Below are positions 8,224 to 18,287 of a DNA stretch of 64,000 bases, piece by piece. A program made the translations under genes and the position numbers. Numbering within the stretch: the stretch's first letter is position 1; every line of letters starts with the position of its first letter. Below the pieces are notes generated by a model. That model did no database searches and was not told the DNA's origin. It saw only the letters and a program-made list of their open reading frames with translations. This DNA is from Pseudomonas triticicola (GTDB lineage Bacteria; Pseudomonadota; Gammaproteobacteria; Pseudomonadales; Pseudomonadaceae): the NCBI RefSeq assembly GCF_019145375.1, contig NZ_JAHSTX010000001.1, forward strand, positions 1,587,001-1,651,000, given 5' to 3'.

Positions 8224-9591
8224 TCAGCGCAAGCGGGCGCGCAGTTGGATGAAGCGACGCGTCGCGAAAAGTCCGGCCGGGCGCCAGTGTCGCTGCGGTT
8301 GCAGCCATGGCATCAACAACGCCATTTGCTCGGCGGCAGGTTTGTCAGCCAGTGCCGCTTCCAGATTGAGCAGATCGGCATCATCGTCAAAGGTTTCCTC
8401 TACCGCAGCTTCGCGGCGCACATAAGGCCGAGGCCGGGATGCCGGGCAATCCTGAGTGATCCAGTCGCGCAGCAGCTGTTTTTCGTAGCCGTTGAACACA
8501 CCGAACATCGCCGCGTCGCTGCCGTCAATCAAACGCCAGAAACGACTTTCTTCCACCGCCTCGCCGCGCTTGATCCAGCTCTTGCGCTCCAGCGCCGAAA
8601 GAAACTCGCCCATTTGCCCCGGCGTGGCCAGCCACTGATTGATGGTGCGGTTTTCGATGCGGCAATAATCGGAATGCATGTGCCGGCCAAACACAGCCTT
8701 GCGCTCAAGCATGGCGATGACTTCGTGGTCCAGATCGAACTCTGTAATCACGGCGGTTGTGCCTTTGCCGACATCATTGAGGCGATAACCGACGGCCATG
8801 CGCCGATAGAACTCATCGCGCTCTTCGCCCAGCGGCATCAGTTCGAGCATTGATTGCACAGCCTTGCGCGCGTGCCCGGTACTGGCGTTGTCGATGGTCA
8901 CATGCAGACGGAAATAGTGCGGATCGATGCCCAGCTCTGCCAATTCATAAGCACTGATCAGCAGATGCAGCGGCAGTTGTTCGTAGCCAAGATTGAAACC
9001 GATAACTTCAGGCAGAAACTGCCCGCCGAAACGTCCCAGTGCCAACTGCACCGCGCCTTGCAGAAAATACTCGTCGGCAAGACCGCTCAGATCAGAGCAG
9101 TCATGCTCAGCGAGCAGCTTGCGATAGATCACCACATGATTCTGCCGTGGCACGCCCTCGCCCAGCTCTTCAAGATAGGTATCGAGTAAATCGTCGAAAC
9201 GCGGGTCCTGCCACTGCGGTAGTAACCCGGCCAGCCAGGCGCCATCGACCTCTTTGGTCGGTGCCACATGCAGAATGAAATACAACGCGTGGGATTTGTT
9301 GCGGAAATAGCGGCGCGGCGCGCCCTGCTGACGTTGCTCGAGGTAATCGGCGTACTCGGCCGCCACGCTGGCGCAGCGGGTTTCCGACCATTGCAGCAGT
9401 TCTTCAGCGCTGGCCGGCAAATCATCAGACAGCGCAGCCGCCTTGCTCAGTTGCCGGCGCAGGAAGTCCAGTGCCGCGCGATCAACCGTGGAGTCTTCCG
9501 CCAGCAATCGGTCATAGAGCCGGCGCTCGGTATCCGCCGGCATGGATGTTTTACCCGAAGACTTCCTGGTCGGGATTTCGATCAGCGACAT
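8224..9591 (-). CDS. Iron-containing redox enzyme family protein (heme-oxygenase-like fold)
   Basis: A 455-residue protein that I place in the iron-containing redox enzyme family (Haem_oxygenas_2 type). The core is all-helical from about residue 110 to 300, with candidate carboxylate and histidine metal ligands in segments such as YLEELGEGVPRQNH and HYFRLHVTIDNASTGHAR. The N-terminal ~100 residues and the C-terminal ~120 residues are extensions. Members of this fold bind two irons and oxidise small molecules or lipids; some make natural products. The methyltransferase follows 14 bases downstream, and a ZIP metal transporter lies about 110 bases upstream on the same strand. The substrate is unknown. 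Confidence 0.75.
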   Translation of the reverse strand: MSLIEIPTRKSSGKTSMPADTERRLYDRLLAEDSTVDRAALDFLRRQLSKAAALSDDLPASAEELLQWSETRCASVAAEYADYLEQRQQGAPRRYFRNKSHALYFILHVAPTKEVDGAWLAGLLPQWQDPRFDDLLDTYLEELGEGVPRQNHVVIYRKLLAEHDCSDLSGLADEYFLQGAVQLALGRFGGQFLPEVIGFNLGYEQLPLHLLISAYELAELGIDPHYFRLHVTIDNASTGHARKAVQSMLELMPLGEERDEFYRRMAVGYRLNDVGKGTTAVITEFDLDHEVIAMLERKAVFGRHMHSDYCRIENRTINQWLATPGQMGEFLSALERKSWIKRGEAVEESRFWRLIDGSDAAMFGVFNGYEKQLLRDWITQDCPASRPRPYVRREAAVEETFDDDADLLNLEAALADKPAAEQMALLMPWLQPQRHWRPAGLFATRRFIQLRARLR

Positions 9592-9701
9592 GACTCATTC
9601 CCCTGCGTTATTGGCATTGCCTATAAACAAAAGAGTGATTGGCGCTGAAAAAAATTCCTTTTTTGTGCGGGGCGATGCGCTCAGTGGTGTGCGTCGGGTG
9701 G

Positions 9702-10631
9702 CTAACCCAAAGCCGTGTCGAGAAACATCATCACGCCGAAGCCAAGCATCAGCCCGAGCGTGGCCGGTGTTTCGTGGCCGTTGCGGTGAGTTTCCGGAAT
9801 GACCTCGTGGGACACCACGAAGATCATCGCACCGGCGGCCAGGCCCATCGCCACCGGGAAGCCCAGCGCGAAGCTGTTGGTGATGCCCAAACCGATGATC
9901 GCGCCCAACGGTTCCATCAATCCTGACGCAGCGGCAATCAACGCTGCGCGCCCTGCGGAAATGCCCGTCACGCGCAGCGCCAACGCCACAGCGAGACCTT
10001 CGGGGATGTCCTGAATGGCGATCGCAGTGGTCAGCGGCAAGCCGATTTTCATGTCGCCGGTGGCGAAGCTGACGCCGATCGCCATGCCTTCCGGCAGGTT
10101 GTGCAGGGTGATCGCCAGCACGAACAGCCAGACCCGATTGAAGCGCTTGGCTTCAGGCCCGCGCCGGCCGCTCTTTTCATGTTCGTGGGGGACGAAACGG
10201 TCGAGGCCGACCATCAACGCCACGCCTAACGCCATACCGGCCACAACGACGGCAGCGGCAAGCATGGGGCTGCTCACCGCCTCCTTCGCCGCCGCAATGC
10301 CCGGCAGGATCAGTGAAAAGGAACTGGCAGCCAGCATCATCCCCGCCGCGAAACCGAGCATGGTGTCCTGGGTTCGCGAAGTAATCGCCCGCAGCGCCAG
10401 GGCCAGCAACGCACCGATTGCCGTGGCGGCAAAACCCGACAGTCCGCCAAGTGTGGCGAGGCGCAAGGTGTCGCGGCCCGTACTGACCAAACCGGTGTAG
10501 CCACTGATCAACAGCAACACGGTTACACCGACCAAGATCAGCCAGAAAATGCGCCCTCCCCAGCCCGTCCGCGAAAGATTCACGAACCATGCGCGTACGG
10601 GAGCTGCGAATGAAGATGACGGTAGCGCCAT
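9702..10631 (-). CDS. ZIP-family divalent metal transporter
   Basis: A 309-residue inner-membrane transporter with about eight membrane segments. The metal-binding signature of the ZIP family is clear: HNLPEGMAIGVSF in helix IV and QDIPEGLAVALAL in helix V. A cytoplasmic loop rich in charged residues (HEHEKSGRRGPEAK) lies between helices III and IV. ZIP proteins bring zinc, iron or manganese into the cytoplasm; specificity cannot be read here. The ATG at 10631 follows GAGGAG. It ends about 110 bases before the iron-containing redox enzyme gene and starts 15 bases after the zinc alcohol dehydrogenase ends, so a metal-themed transcription unit is possible. Confidence 0.92.
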   Translation of the reverse strand: MALPSSSFAAPVRAWFVNLSRTGWGGRIFWLILVGVTVLLLISGYTGLVSTGRDTLRLATLGGLSGFAATAIGALLALALRAITSRTQDTMLGFAAGMMLAASSFSLILPGIAAAKEAVSSPMLAAAVVVAGMALGVALMVGLDRFVPHEHEKSGRRGPEAKRFNRVWLFVLAITLHNLPEGMAIGVSFATGDMKIGLPLTTAIAIQDIPEGLAVALALRVTGISAGRAALIAAASGLMEPLGAIIGLGITNSFALGFPVAMGLAAGAMIFVVSHEVIPETHRNGHETPATLGLMLGFGVMMFLDTALG

Positions 10632-10646
10632 GAAAACTCCTCGGTT

Positions 10647-11873
10647 TCAGGTGGCCGGTGCGAACGGCGTGGTTTCATCCAACTGCGCCAGCGGAACATC
10701 GCTGCCACCCGGGGTAAGAATCACCTTGCGGCATTCTTCCTGTTTTTTATTGAAGATCTTGTAGCCCTCGGCGGCCTGCTCCAGCGACAGCCTGTGGGTG
10801 ATGATCGCTTCGGGCTGCAACTTGCCGGTTTCGATGTGGCCAAGCAGTTCCGGCAGAAAACGCTGAACATGAGTCTGGCCCATTTTGAAGGTCAGGCCCT
10901 TGTCAAAAGCATCGCCGAACATAAAACCATGGATGAACCCGGCATATACGCCCGGAACGCTGACCACACCACCGCGCCGGACGGCGGCGATGCACTGGCG
11001 CAAGGCCTTGCCGCTACTGCCTTCAAGCTTGAGTGTAGCCATGACCGTTTCGGTGGTGCTGCCCTTGGCTTCAAGGCCCACGGCATCGACCACGGCATCG
11101 ACGCCGCGATGGCCGGGAGTCTGGCCGGTAATAGTGTCGGCCGGGTCATCGTCTTCATCGAAGTTGATCGGAATCACGCCGTAGGTGCGCTGGGCGTAAT
11201 CGAGGCGGTACTGGTGATGGTCGACCATGAAGATCAGCTCAGCACCGAGCATTCTCGCGCAGGCTGCGGTGAGCAAACCGACCGGCCCGGCGCCGTAGAT
11301 GGCCAGACTCGAACCCTGCTTTACCCCGGCGTTGATCACCGCTTGCCAGGCAGTCGGCAGGATGTCAGAGAGAAACAGTACTTTCTCGTCCGACAGCGTG
11401 CCCGGCACCTTGAACGGCCCGGTATTGGCTTTCGGCACGCGCACCAGCTCCGCCTGGCCACCGGGAATTCCGCCATACAGTCGGCTGTAGCCGAACAGCG
11501 CTGCTGGCGGCGGAATCATTTTCTTGTTGAGCGCCGCGCCGGGACCTTCATTGGTGGTCTCGCAGGCGGCGTAAAGCTCTTGCTGGCAGAAGAAGCAATC
11601 GCCGCAGGCGATCACGAACGGAATCACCACGCGGTCGCCGCGCTGCACGGCCGTGACGGCTGGCCCGGTTTCTTCGACGATGCCCATGAACTCATGGCCA
11701 AAGATATCGCCGTGCTCGACGGTGGGTATTTTGCCTCGGTACAGGTGCAGGTCCGATCCGCAGATGGCGGTAGCGGTGACGCGCAGGATGATGTCGTCGG
11801 CGGCTTCAAGTTTCGGGTCCGGTACGGTTTCGACGCGCACGTCATGGGCGCCGTGATAGGTCATTGCTCGCAT
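10647..11873 (-). CDS. Zinc-dependent alcohol dehydrogenase (formaldehyde-dehydrogenase-like)
   Basis: A 408-residue medium-chain dehydrogenase. The catalytic zinc site is GHEFMG with an upstream cysteine in CGSDLH. The structural zinc site is [16 protein letters not shown], and the Rossmann glycine motif is GAGPVG. The insertion pattern after the Rossmann domain ([11 protein letters not shown], then an extended loop with [15 protein letters not shown]) resembles glutathione-independent formaldehyde dehydrogenase-type enzymes. The real start is ATG 11873, preceded by GAGGA; an in-frame upstream extension of 60 codons has no family similarity. The aldehyde or alcohol substrate is unknown. Confidence 0.88.
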   Translation of the reverse strand: MRAMTYHGAHDVRVETVPDPKLEAADDIILRVTATAICGSDLHLYRGKIPTVEHGDIFGHEFMGIVEETGPAVTAVQRGDRVVIPFVIACGDCFFCQQELYAACETTNEGPGAALNKKMIPPPAALFGYSRLYGGIPGGQAELVRVPKANTGPFKVPGTLSDEKVLFLSDILPTAWQAVINAGVKQGSSLAIYGAGPVGLLTAACARMLGAELIFMVDHHQYRLDYAQRTYGVIPINFDEDDDPADTITGQTPGHRGVDAVVDAVGLEAKGSTTETVMATLKLEGSSGKALRQCIAAVRRGGVVSVPGVYAGFIHGFMFGDAFDKGLTFKMGQTHVQRFLPELLGHIETGKLQPEAIITHRLSLEQAAEGYKIFNKKQEECRKVILTPGGSDVPLAQLDETTPFAPAT

Positions 11874-12248
11874 GGCTTGGTCCTCACTCGTTTGAACAAA
11901 ATGGCTGCTGCTCCACTTTCCGAAGTGAAAATGGTCGAGTGAGTTCATTCGGGTTTTCGAGATTTTGATCAGCGGATATCGGGGACTTCTCGGACGAGCC
12001 GATGTGTACGCCCGTTTGCCTGCCATATAACTGCCGTCTGAGTTATGCGACAATGCGCGCCAATGTCCAACAAGAACCCCGTACTCGTCGCTCAGCAGCT
12101 TGCCTTCAACGGCCCCAGTTGCGGACGGCTTATGCGCGTTGGCTCAACTCAAGCACAGACTGGGGGGAGCTGGAAAAGCTCCAGATTGGTACTCAAGTCC
12201 GGTACCAAGCACCACAGACCAGCTCTAACCCATTGATAGGTAAGGTAA
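11874..12248. other. Intergenic region between divergent adh and ABC-F genes
   Basis: About 375 bases. A short reading frame covers 12002-12265 but has low-complexity composition and would overlap the ABC-F start. I see no RNA gene. Promoters for both divergent genes must lie here. Confidence 0.4.
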
Positions 12249-13835
12249 TTGATCTCCACAGCTAACATCACGATGCAGTTTGGCGCCAAGCCGCTGTTCG
12301 AAAACGTTTCGGTCAAATTCGGCGCAGGCAATCGCTACGGCCTGATCGGTGCCAACGGTTGCGGCAAGTCGACCTTCATGAAAATCCTCGGCGGCGATCT
12401 CGATCCGTCCGGTGGCCAGGTCATGCTCGAGCCGAACGTGCGTCTGGGTAAGCTGCGCCAGGATCAGTTCGCCTACGAAGAATTCACCGTGATCGACACC
12501 GTGATCATGGGTCACGAAGAGCTGTGGAAGGTCAAGGCCGAGCGCGATCGCATCTATTCGCTGGCGGAAATGTCCGAAGAAGACGGCATGGCCGTCGCCG
12601 AGCTGGAAACCGAATTCGCCGAGATGGACGGCTACACCGCCGAATCCCGCGCCGGCGAACTGTTGTTGGGTCTGGGCATTCCGCTGGAACAGCATTTCGG
12701 CCCGATGAGCGAAGTTTCGCCAGGCTGGAAACTGCGCGTGTTGCTGGCGCAGGCACTGTTCTCCGATCCGGAAGTGCTGTTGCTCGACGAACCGACCAAC
12801 CACTTGGACATCAACACCATTCGCTGGCTGGAAAACATCCTCACCCAGCGTAACAGCCTGATGATCATCATCTCCCACGACCGTCACTTCCTGAACAGCG
12901 TGTGCACGCACATGGCTGACCTGGATTACGGCGAGCTGCGTCTGTTCCCGGGCAACTACGACGAATACATGACGGTGGCGACCCAGTCCCGCGAGCAGTT
13001 GCTGTCGGACAACGCCAAGAAGAAAGCGCAGATCTCCGAGCTGCAGTCGTTCGTCAGCCGCTTCTCGGCCAACGCCTCGAAAGCCAAGCAGGCCACCTCC
13101 CGCGCCAAGGCGATCGACAAGATCCAGCTGGCCGAGGTCAAGCCTTCCAGCCGCGTCAGCCCGTTCATTCGTTTCGAACAGAACAAAAAGCTGCACCGTC
13201 AGGCGGTCATGGTCGAGAAAATGGCCAAGGGTTTCGATGGCAAGCCACTGTTCAAGGACTTCAGCTTCCAGGTTGAAGCCGGCGAGCGCGTTGCGATCAT
13301 CGGCCCGAACGGTATCGGCAAGACCACCCTGCTGCGCACCCTGGTCAACGAACTGACCCCGGATGCCGGTAGCGTGAAATGGACCGACGCCGCCGAGTTG
13401 GGCTACTACGCTCAGGACCACGCTCACGACTTCGAAGACGACGTCACCCTGTTCGACTGGATGGGTCAGTGGACCCAGGGCGAGCAGATGATTCGCGGTA
13501 CTTTGGGCCGGATGCTGTTCTCCAACGACGAGATCCTCAAGTCGGTCAAGGTTATCTCCGGTGGTGAGCAAGGCCGCATGCTGTTCGGCAAGCTGATCCT
13601 GCAAAAGCCGAACGTGCTGATCATGGACGAACCGACCAACCACCTGGACATGGAATCGATCGAGGCGCTGAACCTGGCGCTGGAAAACTACCCGGGCACG
13701 CTGATCTTCGTCAGCCACGACCGTGAGTTCGTATCGTCCCTGGCCACGCGCATCATCGAGCTGAGCCCGAACGGCGTGACCGACTTCAGCGGCACTTATG
13801 ACGACTACCTGCGTAGCCAGGGTGTCGTTTTCTAA
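12249..13835 (+). CDS. ABC-F family ATPase (YbiT-like)
   Basis: A 528-residue ribosome-associated ATPase with two ABC domains and no membrane part. First domain: Walker A GANGCGKS and Walker [12 protein letters not shown]. Linker (about residues 245-310) rich in charged helices, the P-site tRNA interaction motif of ABC-F proteins. Second domain: GPNGIGKT and [11 protein letters not shown]. The start is TTG at 12249, giving [12 protein letters not shown], the usual family start; no ATG fits. YbiT is the best family match because of the linker pattern and length. These proteins act on translating ribosomes; no resistance phenotype can be inferred. Confidence 0.93.
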   Translation: MISTANITMQFGAKPLFENVSVKFGAGNRYGLIGANGCGKSTFMKILGGDLDPSGGQVMLEPNVRLGKLRQDQFAYEEFTVIDTVIMGHEELWKVKAERDRIYSLAEMSEEDGMAVAELETEFAEMDGYTAESRAGELLLGLGIPLEQHFGPMSEVSPGWKLRVLLAQALFSDPEVLLLDEPTNHLDINTIRWLENILTQRNSLMIIISHDRHFLNSVCTHMADLDYGELRLFPGNYDEYMTVATQSREQLLSDNAKKKAQISELQSFVSRFSANASKAKQATSRAKAIDKIQLAEVKPSSRVSPFIRFEQNKKLHRQAVMVEKMAKGFDGKPLFKDFSFQVEAGERVAIIGPNGIGKTTLLRTLVNELTPDAGSVKWTDAAELGYYAQDHAHDFEDDVTLFDWMGQWTQGEQMIRGTLGRMLFSNDEILKSVKVISGGEQGRMLFGKLILQKPNVLIMDEPTNHLDMESIEALNLALENYPGTLIFVSHDREFVSSLATRIIELSPNGVTDFSGTYDDYLRSQGVVF

Positions 13836-13870
13836 GAGCAGCTTTTGGTTTCAAGCGGCAAGTTGCAAGT

Positions 13871-13903
13871 TGAAAGCCCTGTCCATGTGACGGGGCTTTT
13901 TGC
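13871..13903 (+). terminator. Intrinsic terminator after the ABC-F gene
   Basis: A stem AAAGCCC(T)GTC...GACGGGGCTTT with an imperfect base pair is followed by a short T-run, 36 bases after the stop codon. Confidence 0.7.
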
Positions 13904-13936
13904 ATTCGGCGTTTGGGAATGGTGGGTGCACAGACA

Positions 13937-14004
13937 TTCGCGAGCAGGCTCGCTCCCACATTTGAAATGCATTCCCCTGTGGGAGCGAGCCTGCTCGCGA
14001 AGGG
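13937..14004. repeat. REP pair
   Basis: Inverted copies of TTCGCGAGCAGGCTCGCTCCCAC and its complement lie between the ABC-F gene and the MFS transporter gene. Confidence 0.9.
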
Positions 14005-14117
14005 GCCGTCAGCAGCCCCATCAATCCCAAGGGAAAGTAGTTAGCCTGCTTTCTTTTATCCCAGCCCCGCGCCATGATGTCGGCAACTCTCCCACCGCCG
14101 CCCGCGAACGAGTGCTC

Positions 14118-15305
14118 ATGTCTGCGCAGCCACTGCCACCGCAAAGCTCCCTGGCGATCACCCTGCAGATCGTCTCCATCGTTTTCTACACCTTCATTGC
14201 CTTTCTCTGCATCGGTTTGCCGATTGCGGTATTGCCCGGTTACGTCCATGAGCAACTGGGTTTCAGCGCGATCATTGCCGGTCTGGTGATCGGTTCGCAG
14301 TACCTCGCCACACTGCTCAGCCGGCCAATGGCCGGGCGCATGTCGGACACGCTCGGCACCAAGCGGGCGATCATTTATGGCTTGTGGGGGATCGTGCTCA
14401 GTGGCGCGCTGACGTTGCTGTCGACCTTGCTGCAAAGCTTCCCGCTGACCAGCCTGTTGATCTTGATTGCCGGGCGCTTGCTGCTTGGTATTGCCCAAGG
14501 CCTGATCGGCGTCGGCACCATCAGTTGGTGCATGGGCCAGGTCGGTGTCGAGCACACCGCGAAATCCATCGGCTGGAACGGCATCGCCTCTTACGGCGCG
14601 ATTGCCATTGGCGCGCCGTTGGGCGTGGTAATGGTTGCCGAATATGGTTTTGTCAGCCTTGGCATCGCGCTGTCGGCGTTGGCGGCCGGTGCGCTGTGGT
14701 TGATCCGCAACAAGCCTTCGGTGCCGGTGATTCGTGGTGAGCGCCTGTCGTTCTGGGCGGTGTTCGGCAAGATTGCGCCGTACGGCACCAGCCTGACGCT
14801 GGCCTCGATCGGCTACGGCACGCTGACCACGTTCATCACCCTTTATTACCTCAACCGAGGCTGGACCGGCGCGGCGTACTGCCTGACCGTGTTTGGCGTG
14901 TGCTTCATTCTCTCGCGGCTATTGTTCATCTCGGCCATCGCCCGGTTTGGCGGGTTTGCCTCGGCCATCGTTTGCATGTCGGTTGAAACTGTCGGGCTGG
15001 TGATGTTGTGGCTGGCGCCCTCCACTGCGTATGCGTTGATTGGCGCAGGGCTGGCCGGGTTCGGGCTGTCACTGGTGTACCCGGCGCTGGGGGTTGAAGC
15101 GATCAAACAGGTGCCGGGTTCCAGTCGTGGTTCGGGGTTGGGGGCTTATGCGGTGTTCTTTGATCTGGCACTGGCGATTGCCGGGCCGCTGATGGGCGCG
15201 GTGGCGTTGAATCTGGGCTATTCGTGGATTTTCTTCAGCGCGGCGTTGTTGTCGGTGACCGGGTTGGGCCTGACCCTGCTACTCAAGCGTCGCGCGACCT
15301 CATGA
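14118..15305 (+). CDS. MFS transporter, YhhS/arabinose-efflux-like
   Basis: A 395-residue, 12-segment major facilitator protein. The loop 2-3 signature appears as GRMSDTLGTKRAI, and loop 5 carries GIASYGAIAIGAPLG, the usual proton-antiport efflux arrangement. ATG 14118 opens MSAQPLPPQSSLAITLQIVS; a longer frame begins inside the REP region and is not credible. YhhS-like transporters export small compounds, but the substrate is not known. It is followed by a long inverted repeat that may limit read-through. Confidence 0.88.
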   Translation: MSAQPLPPQSSLAITLQIVSIVFYTFIAFLCIGLPIAVLPGYVHEQLGFSAIIAGLVIGSQYLATLLSRPMAGRMSDTLGTKRAIIYGLWGIVLSGALTLLSTLLQSFPLTSLLILIAGRLLLGIAQGLIGVGTISWCMGQVGVEHTAKSIGWNGIASYGAIAIGAPLGVVMVAEYGFVSLGIALSALAAGALWLIRNKPSVPVIRGERLSFWAVFGKIAPYGTSLTLASIGYGTLTTFITLYYLNRGWTGAAYCLTVFGVCFILSRLLFISAIARFGGFASAIVCMSVETVGLVMLWLAPSTAYALIGAGLAGFGLSLVYPALGVEAIKQVPGSSRGSGLGAYAVFFDLALAIAGPLMGAVALNLGYSWIFFSAALLSVTGLGLTLLLKRRATS

Positions 15306-15319
15306 AGCACCGATCCCCT

Positions 15320-15413
15320 TGTAGGAGCTGACGAGTGCAACGAGGCTGCGATCTTTTGATTTTGCTTTGAAGATCAAGAGATCGCAGCCTCGTTGCACTC
15401 GTCAGCTCCTACA
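15320..15413. repeat. Inverted repeat, GTAGGAGCTGACGAGTGC family
   Basis: Two arms of about 36 bases (GTAGGAGCTGACGAGTGCAA...GAGGCTGCGATC) pair around a short T/A-rich loop, between the MFS gene and the hydrolase gene, which converge. The same sequence type occurs at 45190. Confidence 0.85.
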
Positions 15414-15435
15414 GGAATTGGTGGCGGTGATGAAG

Positions 15436-16473
15436 TTATTGATCCGCCGTCTGCATCCCGGCCCGTGTCGATCTGCCCAGTGCATGAGCAAAAAACCGTC
15501 CGGCCTCTGAGATCAGGTTGCGGTGAATATCCTCGCGATCCACCCCGTCGGCATCGGTGCACAACGCCGGCATGGCGCGGATCTGCTCTTCGGTGCACGG
15601 CGCCATGAACACGAAGTGCCCCGCTCCGGCCAGCAGTTTGAAGTCCGGTGCAGTGGGCAGTTTGCGCGCCAAAGCCGCAGCGTTTTTATCGAAGGCCACC
15701 AGTTTGTCGCCGTCGCCGCTGTAGAGCAACACCGGTACGTGCACATCGGCGAGGGTATGGCGGCCGAATTTCAGGCTCAGCGGTGCCATCAGCAATAACG
15801 CGTGAACCCGTGGATCGGCCACTGGCTGCAAGTCATCGCGATCAACAATCAGCTTGCCCTGGGTGTTGCAGGCGTCGTGATCGTCCGGACGTTCCAGGCA
15901 ATAGCGGCGCAGACGATCCAGATCCGGTTGCGCCCCGGAAAGAATCAACGCGGTCTCGCCACCGGCCGAATAACCGATCACACCAACCTGTTCAGCATTG
16001 ACGAACGGCGCCAGCATGTTGTCGGCGAGGGTGGCGGTGATCGCTTGGGAAATCTGGATTGGCCGCCCGTAGAGATTGCTCAAAGTGCCAAGTCGGCTAT
16101 GGTCGCGCCAGTTGTCGCCGGGATGAATCACCGCCACCACGACAAAGCCTTTGCGCGCCAGTGAAGTGGCCAGATCATGCAGGGCCAGCGGCGTACCGGT
16201 GTTGCCGTGGGACAGCATCAACATGGGAAAGCGGCCGATCGCGACCTTGGTGTCTTCTCCAGCCTCGACCGAGTAACCCTCAAGCAAACTCATGTGCTCG
16301 CGGTCACTGGACGGGTAAAAAGCGATGGCGCGCATCGGTTGCAGATCGAGCGGGTCGAGAAAGGTCATCTCGTGATAACCGACGCTCCAGACAGGGTGGC
16401 GCCCCGGTGCGGCCTGCACTGAATTCAGGCTGGCCAGCAGGCAAATCAGCAACAGTGCACAAAGATGCCTCAT
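15436..16473 (-). CDS. Exported alpha/beta hydrolase (dienelactone-hydrolase-like)
   Basis: A 345-residue secreted or periplasmic hydrolase. Residues 1-22 form a signal peptide (MRHLCALLLICLLASLNSVQA). The nucleophile elbow is GYSAGGE, and the catalytic histidine is probably in GAGHFVFMAPC near the C-terminus. An upstream GTG in frame (16497) would add eight charged residues in front of the signal peptide, so I choose ATG 16473. The family includes platelet-activating-factor acetylhydrolase-like esterases as well as dienelactone hydrolases. Substrate unknown. The azoreductase gene lies upstream on the same strand, with a terminator between. Confidence 0.85.
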   Translation of the reverse strand: MRHLCALLLICLLASLNSVQAAPGRHPVWSVGYHEMTFLDPLDLQPMRAIAFYPSSDREHMSLLEGYSVEAGEDTKVAIGRFPMLMLSHGNTGTPLALHDLATSLARKGFVVVAVIHPGDNWRDHSRLGTLSNLYGRPIQISQAITATLADNMLAPFVNAEQVGVIGYSAGGETALILSGAQPDLDRLRRYCLERPDDHDACNTQGKLIVDRDDLQPVADPRVHALLLMAPLSLKFGRHTLADVHVPVLLYSGDGDKLVAFDKNAAALARKLPTAPDFKLLAGAGHFVFMAPCTEEQIRAMPALCTDADGVDREDIHRNLISEAGRFFAHALGRSTRAGMQTADQ

Positions 16474-16556
16474 GAATGCCCTACCCTGTCGGACCACATC
16501 GTCGGATGTGCTGAAACTGCATAACCCGGGCCAGATTATGTAACAGCCAGAAACAA

Positions 16557-16601
16557 AAAACTCCGTATTCGGCCCTTGCGGAACCAGAATACAGAGTTTT
16601 T
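16557..16601 (-). terminator. Intrinsic terminator of azoR
   Basis: Read on the minus strand: AAAACTCTGTATTC, 16-base loop, then GAATACGGAGTTTTTT. The stem is about 14 bp with one wobble, and a T-run ends it. It lies about 40 bases after the azoR stop. Confidence 0.85.
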
Positions 16602-16640
16602 GGGGGATTACCTGAACATCGGCTGTTCTTTACGCAAGCC

Positions 16641-17252
16641 TTATGCGGCGGCGAACAGTTGCTCGCTGATCTTCGCTTGCGCAGCGCTCATGGCGTTGTT
16701 GCGCACTTCTTCGCCATAGGCCAGACCTTCAGCGCGGACGATTTCGATATCGGTGATGCCGAGGAAGCCCAGTACCAGCTTCAGATATTCTTCGTGAGCG
16801 ATGCCGCTGGCCTGACCGGCGTGGATGCCACCGGAAGTCGACACGATCACCACTTTTTTGCCACCGCAGAGGCCTTCAGGGCCGGCTTCGGTGTAGCGGA
16901 ACGTCTGGCCGGCGACGGCAACGCGGTCGATCCACGCTTTAAGCTGGGTTGGAACGGTGAAGTTGTACATCGGCGCGGCAATCACCACGGCGTCGGCAGC
17001 GATGAACTCGGCCAGGGTCGAAGCGCTCAGCTCGGCTTCGTGCTGTTGCGCAGCGTCGCGCAGTTCGGCGGTGGTGCCGGCGGCAACCAGGGTGGTCGAC
17101 GAGAAGTGGCTGATCGCGTCGGCGGCCAGGTCGCGGTAGGTGACCACGGCGCTCGGCTCGGCAGCTTGCCAGGCGTCGACGACTTGACGGCTCAACTGAC
17201 GGGAAGCCGAGTTGTCGCCGAGAATGCTCGAATCGATGTGCAACAGTTTCAT
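16641..17252 (-). CDS. azoR: FMN-dependent NADH-azoreductase AzoR
   Basis: A 203-residue flavodoxin-like NADH:quinone/azo reductase. The N-terminus [21 protein letters not shown] contains the FMN phosphate-binding loop, and [19 protein letters not shown] is the flavin-ring motif. The C-terminal part has SGGIHAG and an EYL helix typical of the family. Length is exactly family size. In Pseudomonas these enzymes detoxify quinones and nitro/azo compounds. A LysR regulator lies divergently 126 bases away and is the likely controller. Confidence 0.95.
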   Translation of the reverse strand: MKLLHIDSSILGDNSASRQLSRQVVDAWQAAEPSAVVTYRDLAADAISHFSSTTLVAAGTTAELRDAAQQHEAELSASTLAEFIAADAVVIAAPMYNFTVPTQLKAWIDRVAVAGQTFRYTEAGPEGLCGGKKVVIVSTSGGIHAGQASGIAHEEYLKLVLGFLGITDIEIVRAEGLAYGEEVRNNAMSAAQAKISEQLFAAA

Positions 17253-17378
17253 GTGGGTTCTCCTGAAAGAATCGCCGGCGGCGACGGAAAGGAGACAATC
17301 CTACGCAACAAACCAATAGCTGATTAGTCGCCGACAATGCGATAGTTCGTCCCATTGATAGAACGACTGGAAACGCGC

Positions 17379-18287
17379 ATGCAGGACCTCAACGATCTCT
17401 ACTATTTCGCCAAAGTGGTCGAAGCCGGCGGATTTGCCGCCGCCGGGCGGTTGCTCGGCATTCCCAAGTCACGGCTTTCGAGAAGGATCGCCGAGCTGGA
17501 AGAGCGCCTCGGCGCGCGTCTGCTGCAACGCACCACCCGCCAACTGAATCTCACTGCCGTCGGTGAACGCTATTTGCGCCACTGTCAGGCGATGTTGCTG
17601 GAAGCGGAGATGGCTGACGAAGCGGTGGCCAGCATGTCCAGCGAACCGCGCGGGCGCTTGCGGGTGTCGTGCCCTACCGGACTTGCCCATGAAATGTTGC
17701 CGACGGTGATCAGCGACTTTCTCGGCAAGTTTCCGCAGGTGCAGCTGGAGGTCGTGCTGCTCAATCGCCGGGTCGATCTGGTCACCGAAGGCATCGATGT
17801 TGCTTTGCGTGTGCGCGATCACGGCGATGAAGATCCGTTGCTGGTCACCCGCCGCTTGCGTCAGGCGCAAGCGGTGGTGATCGCCAGCCCGGCGTTCATG
17901 CAAGGCAAGACCATCAATCATCCGCAGGATCTGAAAACCCTGCCGGTACTGGGCGCGCTGGAAGCCGATCGCATGGTGCATGTGCGCCTGCTCGATCAGC
18001 AAGGCAAGAGCGTCGATCTGAGCATGGAAGCGCGACTGGGCATCGATGATTTCGTGGTGCGCAAGGCCTGCGTCCTGGCCGGTCAGGGCTTTACTGTGCT
18101 GCCGATGATGTTCTGCGAAACCGAATTGCGTAACGGCACCCTGGTGCAAGTGCTACCGGAATGGTCATTGCCTGGCGGCTGGTTGCAAGCGGTGTATCCG
18201 CACCGGCGCGGGGTAATGCCGGCGGTGCGCGCATGGATCGATCACTTGGTCGAATCGTTCAATGCCTGCGGGGACAGATTTCTATGA
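17379..18287 (+). CDS. LysR-family transcriptional regulator
   Basis: A 302-residue regulator. The winged helix-turn-helix covers residues ~1-60 (FAAAGRLLGIPKSRLSRRIAELEERLG), followed by a periplasmic-binding-type effector domain from about residue 88. It is divergent from azoR with a 126-base gap, the usual arrangement for a LysR gene and its target. ATG 17379 opens MQDLNDLYYFAKVVEAGG, the standard LysR start. The stop codon overlaps the next gene start (ATGA), so the YjbR gene is cotranscribed. Effector unknown; quinone or azo compounds would fit the neighbour. Confidence 0.92.
   Translation: MQDLNDLYYFAKVVEAGGFAAAGRLLGIPKSRLSRRIAELEERLGARLLQRTTRQLNLTAVGERYLRHCQAMLLEAEMADEAVASMSSEPRGRLRVSCPTGLAHEMLPTVISDFLGKFPQVQLEVVLLNRRVDLVTEGIDVALRVRDHGDEDPLLVTRRLRQAQAVVIASPAFMQGKTINHPQDLKTLPVLGALEADRMVHVRLLDQQGKSVDLSMEARLGIDDFVVRKACVLAGQGFTVLPMMFCETELRNGTLVQVLPEWSLPGGWLQAVYPHRRGVMPAVRAWIDHLVESFNACGDRFL

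Noticed and set aside
12002..12265. 87-residue frame between adh and ABC-F genes
   Set aside because: No ribosome site, no similarity I recognise, and it overlaps the ABC-F start.
12225..13718. 497-residue minus-strand frame
   Set aside because: Antisense shadow of the ABC-F gene; the plus-strand protein has both ABC domains intact.
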